DNA of 8,276 nt from JASGDC01 sp047608145 (GTDB lineage Bacteria > Actinomycetota > Actinomycetes > Actinomycetales > Micrococcaceae): NCBI GenBank assembly GCA_047608145.1, contig JASGDC010000032.1, positions 1-8,276 on the forward strand, in the 5' to 3' direction. The notes under the pieces are model-generated. The model was not told the origin of the DNA. It saw only the letters and a program-made list of their open reading frames with translations, and made no database searches. Shown here one piece after another: positions 4,664-8,276 of the stretch. A program made the translations under genes and the position numbers. Every line of letters starts with the position of its first letter. Position 1 is the first letter of the stretch.

Positions 4664-6148
4664 ATGGAACAAAAAACAGTTAGCCGTTCAGAAGCAAAAA
4701 TTCGCGGTAAAGAAGAAAAAACATTTATGGGGCATCCACGAGCCCTCGCTAACCTCTTCGGTGTCGAAGTTTGGGAGCGTTTCTCCTTCTACGGCATGTC
4801 AGGTATTCTATTTATCTACATGTACTTCACTCCAGCACAAGGTGGTCTGGGGATTTCGACAGTAATTGCAACCGGTGTAGTAACAGCATATACCGGTGGT
4901 ATTTATTTCTCGGCAGTATTAGGAGCTTGGTTCGCAGACCGAGTATTCGGTTCGGAACGAACTCTATTCTATTCAGCAATCATGGTAATGTGTGGACACA
5001 TTTCTATGGCTTTAATTCCAGGTGTAGTTGGCCTATGTATTGCACTACCATTAATCGCAATGGGTGGTGGCGGTGTAAAGTCAAATGCCTCTTCAATGGT
5101 AGGTAGACTTTACCAACATGGTGATCACCGTCGTGATGCTGGTTTCAATATTTTCTATATGGGTATTTATATTGGTGCAGTAACTGGTCCACTACTTACT
5201 GGTTTACTTCAAGTTAATGCAGGATTCCACTATGGTTTCGGCCTTGCAGCAATTGGTATGGCTTTTGGTCTAGCTCAGTATATTCGTGGTCGTCACCGTC
5301 TACCACAAGAATCTAAGCATGCTCCTAATCCAATGAATGCTGAAGAAAGCAAAAAGGCACTTATCACTGGTATCGTAATCATTGCAGCACTTGCAATCTT
5401 ATTCCTAACTAAGATTTTCAATGCAGGTAACTTGGACTTGATTATGGTTACAGCTTCAATCATAGTTACGCTTATCTTGTACCGCACAATGCTTACTGAC
5501 AAAGAATTGACTAAAGAAGAAAAGAATAAAGTACTTTCTTTCATTCCACTTTATATTACAAGTGCGGTCTTCTGGATTCTTTACTACCAGCAAACTACAG
5601 TATTGACCCTATTCTCTGATAAGCAGCTTAACCGTGATTTATTCGGTATCTGGACAATGCCAATTTCTTGGATTTCTTCTATCAACCCATTCTTCGTGTT
5701 AATAATGGCTAGTTCATTCGCGGCACTTTGGGATCGATGGGGACCAAAACAGCCAAGTGCAGTAATTAAGTTTGCTTCAGCAATGCTGCTTGCAGGTCTT
5801 TCGTTCGTATTGTTTGCACCAATTGCTAATATGCAAAACAACACTGCTCCACTACTCTACGTAATCTTTATCTTGTTCATCTTGAGTATTGCAGAGTTGT
5901 TGCTATCACCAATTGGACTTTCAATTTCCACAAAACTAGCTCCGGCTAAATACAAGACTCAGATGCTGGGTGTGTTCTTCCTGTCTATGTCACTAGGTAC
6001 TGCCCTTTCAGGTACAGTAGCAAAGACATTTACTGAACAAACTGCAATCCAATACTTCGTAGTTTTGGCTACTGTAGCGGCAATATTTGGGCTGCTACTA
6101 TTTGCAGTTACTAAAAAGACACACCAGTTAATGGGAGATGTTAGGTAA
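4664..6148 (+). CDS. Proton-coupled oligopeptide transporter, POT/PTR2 family (copy 1)
   Basis: The 494-residue membrane protein belongs to the DtpT/PepT family, which imports di- and tripeptides with protons. The ExxERF motif in helix 1 is E35-x-x-E38-R39-F40 (VEVWERFSFYG). The PTR2 signature covers about 87-115 (GAWFADRVFGSERT...MVMCGH). The helix-4 lysine is K139 (GGGVKSNASSMVG), and the helix-10 glutamate is E411 (AELLLSPIGLS). The loop at about 210-232 and the helix pair after it fit the two extra helices of bacterial members. Two positions are unusual. In the helix-5 motif FYxGINxG the Asn is Tyr169 (FYMGIYIGA), and in the helix-7 motif FWxxxEQ the Glu is Tyr308 (FWILYYQQ). The next gene is a paralog on the same strand, but a terminator separates them. 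ATG 4664 was chosen because of the -10 position; ATG 4655 would add three residues. Confidence 0.9.
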   Translation: MEQKTVSRSEAKIRGKEEKTFMGHPRALANLFGVEVWERFSFYGMSGILFIYMYFTPAQGGLGISTVIATGVVTAYTGGIYFSAVLGAWFADRVFGSERTLFYSAIMVMCGHISMALIPGVVGLCIALPLIAMGGGGVKSNASSMVGRLYQHGDHRRDAGFNIFYMGIYIGAVTGPLLTGLLQVNAGFHYGFGLAAIGMAFGLAQYIRGRHRLPQESKHAPNPMNAEESKKALITGIVIIAALAILFLTKIFNAGNLDLIMVTASIIVTLILYRTMLTDKELTKEEKNKVLSFIPLYITSAVFWILYYQQTTVLTLFSDKQLNRDLFGIWTMPISWISSINPFFVLIMASSFAALWDRWGPKQPSAVIKFASAMLLAGLSFVLFAPIANMQNNTAPLLYVIFILFILSIAELLLSPIGLSISTKLAPAKYKTQMLGVFFLSMSLGTALSGTVAKTFTEQTAIQYFVVLATVAAIFGLLLFAVTKKTHQLMGDVR

Positions 6149-6179
6149 CTTATAACTCTTGGTTAAAACCCTAATCAGT

Positions 6180-6226
6180 AAACCCTCGGTACTTTAAAAA
6201 GTATCGGGGGTTTGCTATATTATTTT
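6180..6226 (+). terminator. Intrinsic terminator after the first peptide transporter
   Basis: AAACCCTCGGTACTTT (6180-6195) pairs with AAAGTATCGGGGGTTT (6198-6213) over 16 positions with two G-T pairs. A loose T-rich tail (GCTATATTATTTTTG) follows. It starts 31 bases after the stop codon and separates the two transporter genes into different transcription units. Confidence 0.7.
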
Positions 6227-6263
6227 TGAAACAAAGATGTTGAAACTAAGAATAATGAAGTCG

Positions 6264-6290
6264 CTAAAAATATTTTTCTAATATTTTTAG
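6264..6290. repeat. Perfect 11-bp inverted repeat upstream of the second transporter
   Basis: CTAAAAATATT (6264-6274) and AATATTTTTAG (6280-6290) flank TTTCT. The centre is about 55 bases upstream of the second transporter's -10 box. The arms contain only one G/C pair, so it is weak as an RNA hairpin and more likely a DNA site, such as an operator or activator site. It may be partly fortuitous in such AT-rich DNA. Confidence 0.4.
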
Positions 6291-6329
6291 ATTTTTGCAT
6301 GTGTATTTTTATCCATCGCATATTATATG

Positions 6330-6335
6330 TATACT
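6330..6335 (+). promoter_or_regulatory. -10 box of the second peptide transporter (leaderless start)
   Basis: TATACT ends 8 bases before the ATG at 6344; the bases between (AATAAGCT) contain no Shine-Dalgarno. Transcription would start within two bases of the ATG. The -35 region is just T-rich (TTTTAT, 6307-6312), without a clear consensus. Confidence 0.5.
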
Positions 6336-6343
6336 AATAAGCT

Positions 6344-7891
6344 ATGGAAGAGAAAAAATCACCTATTAAGAATATCTCTAGTATTGAAGGTAACACTGCT
6401 GAGCTTTACGAAGCAGAAGCAATGGCCGATCAAGAACTAGAAGAAAATAATGATATACCCACTGACACTTCGTTCTTTGGGCATCCTAAGCAGATGGCAA
6501 CCCTATTCGGCGTAGAAACATGGGAACGTTTCTCATACTACGGTCTTCAGGGTATCGTACTGCTATACATGTACTACACTGTAAGCCAAGGCGGTCTGGG
6601 CATGAGCCAGGCTGCAGCTACCTCAATTGTTGGTGCATACGGTGGTGGTTCTTACTTAGCTGCTGTAGCAAATAGTTGGGTTGCTGACCGTCTACTTGGT
6701 CGTGAACGTGTCTTGTTCATTTCTGCGATCATGGTAATGTGTGGACACCTTACTCTTGCTTTAGGAACTGGAGTTACTGGCCTAGCATTAGGTATCTTCC
6801 TTATTGCTTACGGTGCTGGTGGTGTAAAGTCTTGTTCAACATCTATCGTTGGTAGCCTTTACCCCAAGGGTGATGTGCGTCTAAACTCTGGTTTCGCCCT
6901 ATACTACTTAGGTGTAAACTTAGGTGGTTTAATTGGTCCTTTGATGACTGGTTGGTTACAAACTTCTTACGGATTCCACTACGGTTTCGGTATTGCAGCA
7001 TTTGGTATGGCTATTGGTCTTACTCAGTACGCTATTAATCGTAAGCACCTACCAAAATCAGCTAACACTGTTACAAACCCATTAGCTGATGACGAACGCA
7101 AGAAGTTCTACATGGGTCTTGCTGGAATTATCCTATTCTTCATCATCGCTTTCGCTACTCGTATCATCACAGTTGACGATGCTTCTAACGTAGTTATCGT
7201 ACTTGCAATCATTGCAGCTATCGTACTTTACACTACTATTATTCGTAGCCCTAAAGTTAACGATGAAGAACGTTCACGCGTATACGCTTCAATTCCTCTT
7301 GTAGTTTCTCAGGTTGGTTTCTGGTCTCTATACCAGCAGCAGTTCACCGTAATGACTATTTACGCTGACCAGCGTTTGAATCGTCACATTGGTAACTGGG
7401 AAATGCCAGTAGCTTGGGTACAGTCAATCAACCCGGTATACATCATTTTGCTCTCTGGTTTCTTCGCAGGTCTTTGGGCTAAGTGGAAGGGACAGCCAAG
7501 AACAAGTGCTAAGTTCGGTTGGGCAAACGTTCTTATCGGTCTTGCATACTTCATGTTCTTGCCATTCGCTAATGGTGGTCCTAACAGCGCGCCAATCCTT
7601 TTGATTGCTGCAATCTTGTTTGTATTCACAATCGGTGAGATGTTCCTATCTCCTACTGGTTTGGCAGTATCTACTCAGCTTGCACCAAAAGCATTTATCA
7701 CTCAGTTCGTAGCAATTTTCTTCCTAGCAAGTGCTATCGGTACTTCAGCTGCAGGTAGTATTGCTGGATTCTATAATCCAAATAACGAGGTTCCATACTT
7801 CACTACTTTGGGTATTGCATCTATCGTATTGGGTGGTATCATCTTCGCTCTTAATCCATGGATTAACAAGCGTATGAAGGGTGTACTATAA
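6344..7891 (+). CDS. Proton-coupled oligopeptide transporter, POT/PTR2 family (copy 2)
   Basis: The 515-residue paralog of the preceding gene has the same family hallmarks: ExxERF at E58-x-x-E61-R62-F63 (VETWERFSYYG), ADRLLGRERV...MVMCGH at about 114-135, K162 (AGGVKSCSTSIVG) and E432 (GEMFLSPTGLA). Unlike copy 1 it keeps the helix-5 substrate Asn (N192 in YYLGVNLGG). Helix 7 reads FWSLYQQQ, with Gln331 in the place of the usual Glu. It has an acidic N-terminal extension of about 25 residues more than copy 1 (QELEENNDIPTD), probably cytoplasmic. Codons are strongly biased to TTC, TAC, ATC, CGT and GGT, more than in truB or ribF, which suggests high expression. It has its own -10 box and a strong terminator and is likely monocistronic. 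The substrate is inferred from the family, not shown. Confidence 0.92.
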   Translation: MEEKKSPIKNISSIEGNTAELYEAEAMADQELEENNDIPTDTSFFGHPKQMATLFGVETWERFSYYGLQGIVLLYMYYTVSQGGLGMSQAAATSIVGAYGGGSYLAAVANSWVADRLLGRERVLFISAIMVMCGHLTLALGTGVTGLALGIFLIAYGAGGVKSCSTSIVGSLYPKGDVRLNSGFALYYLGVNLGGLIGPLMTGWLQTSYGFHYGFGIAAFGMAIGLTQYAINRKHLPKSANTVTNPLADDERKKFYMGLAGIILFFIIAFATRIITVDDASNVVIVLAIIAAIVLYTTIIRSPKVNDEERSRVYASIPLVVSQVGFWSLYQQQFTVMTIYADQRLNRHIGNWEMPVAWVQSINPVYIILLSGFFAGLWAKWKGQPRTSAKFGWANVLIGLAYFMFLPFANGGPNSAPILLIAAILFVFTIGEMFLSPTGLAVSTQLAPKAFITQFVAIFFLASAIGTSAAGSIAGFYNPNNEVPYFTTLGIASIVLGGIIFALNPWINKRMKGVL

Positions 7892-7921
7892 ACCAATTAA
7901 GTAAACAGAAAGTTTATTTAC

Positions 7922-7953
7922 AAAATAGGAGGTCTGAAGACCTCCTATTTTTA
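7922..7953 (+). terminator. Strong intrinsic terminator after the second transporter
   Basis: AAAATAGGAGGTC (7922-7934) and GACCTCCTATTTT (7939-7951) make a perfect 13-bp stem with a TGAA tetraloop and a short T-run. It begins 31 bases after the stop. The A-run on the 5' side means it can also stop transcripts arriving from the minus strand. Confidence 0.85.
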
Positions 7954-8009
7954 TACCTTCTTTCAATAGCTACATGTTTGTGATGTTTTATAATGACTGT
8001 GTCTTACAT

Positions 8010-8228
8010 CTAATCCTCAATAAGTACAAAAAGATATAATGCTCCTTCAGTGGTACCTTTTTCACAAATGGTACCTTTGTGGACATACCTTTTGTTAAGA
8101 AAAGCACCATTTACCTTAAGCTGATATTGACCTTTAATATAAAATAGTGGACTTATAGGAAAATATGTGTTGTTAGAATTTTTGTTTGGTGTTGTTTTTG
8201 TTGGGGGTTAGGCCTTGTTTGTTAGCTT
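8010..8228 (-). pseudogene. Possible protein tail without a start codon
   Basis: The stretch 7954-8276 contains no recognisable gene. The only candidate is this minus-strand frame, open from a TAA at 8229-8231 to a TAG at 8010-8012. Its last 50 codons give a plausible protein: FPISPLFYIKGQYQLKVNGA, then FLNKRYVHKGTICEKG, then ALYLFVLIED. It contains no ATG, GTG or TTG, and the N-terminal part (KQHQTK-like, from G-poor DNA) looks non-coding. It converges on the transporter terminator at 7922-7951, which could serve both strands. It may be the end of a frameshifted gene that continues beyond the window, or chance. I do not recognise the family. Confidence 0.25.
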
Positions 8229-8276
8229 TTAAAGTTAGCTTATGGGTTTTAAACAATATTCTGCTTGGTGTGTGCT

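Noticed and set aside
4586..4672. A truB start 29 codons upstream, at ATG 4672
   Set aside because: The added residues do not resemble TruB, and the region would overlap the start of the divergent transporter; the ATG at 4585 gives the typical family N-terminus.
4771..5106. Plus-strand frame of 111 codons inside the first transporter
   Set aside because: It lies in another frame of a gene with clear transporter motifs, and its product has no recognisable features.
8157..8276. Plus-strand small hydrophobic frame (LLEFLFGVVFVGG) in the T/G-rich right end
   Set aside because: Only about 14 codons, no ribosome site, and a composition explained by the low-complexity DNA.
1..8276. CRISPR array, tRNA or rRNA genes
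   Set aside because: No regularly spaced direct repeats, cloverleaf or rRNA-like stretches were recognised on either strand.

Overview
The window looks like a piece of an AT-rich (low-GC) actinobacterial chromosome. Four things point there: a twin-arginine export signal of the actinobacterial type (TRRAVNKGALWAVPVI), two transporter genes with a -10 box only 7-8 bases before the ATG and no Shine-Dalgarno (leaderless starts), the truB-ribF pair, and a remnant of a zinc-ribbon transposase resembling the IS1249/IS256-type elements of that phylum. The genus cannot be fixed from this sequence alone.

Layout. Positions 1-231 hold the 3' end of an unrecognised plus-strand reading frame cut by the window edge. 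Positions 260-360 hold two strong hairpins that end the next gene. Positions 386-1876 (minus) encode an exported protein with four ~85-residue repeats that look like a tectonin/tachylectin-type beta-propeller. Its promoter contains a run of 11 G (minus strand) exactly between plausible -35 and -10 boxes, the arrangement expected of a phase-variable promoter. Positions 2047-2317 are genetic debris: the 5' end of a decayed transposase joined to what looks like the C-terminal tail of a SHOCT-type protein, followed by a plus-strand terminator.

Positions 2415-4585 (minus) form a compact operon, truB - ribF - small GNAT-like gene. It combines tRNA pseudouridine-55 synthesis, FMN/FAD synthesis and a 105-residue protein resembling a GNAT fold without its acetyl-CoA loop. 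The last two genes overlap by 11 bases.

Positions 4664-7891 (plus) carry two paralogous proton-coupled oligopeptide transporters (POT/PTR2 family), divergent from truB. Each has its own leaderless promoter and its own intrinsic terminator, so they can be regulated separately. They differ at a substrate-contacting position: the first has Tyr where the second keeps the family Asn. The second uses codons typical of highly expressed genes. A perfect 11-bp inverted repeat lies upstream of the second transporter.

Positions 7954-8276 contain no clear gene. A startless minus-strand reading frame ending at 8010 looks protein-like over about 45 residues and may be a gene fragment.

The strongest candidate for something undescribed is the phase-variable secreted propeller protein. 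The divergence of the two peptide transporters comes next.
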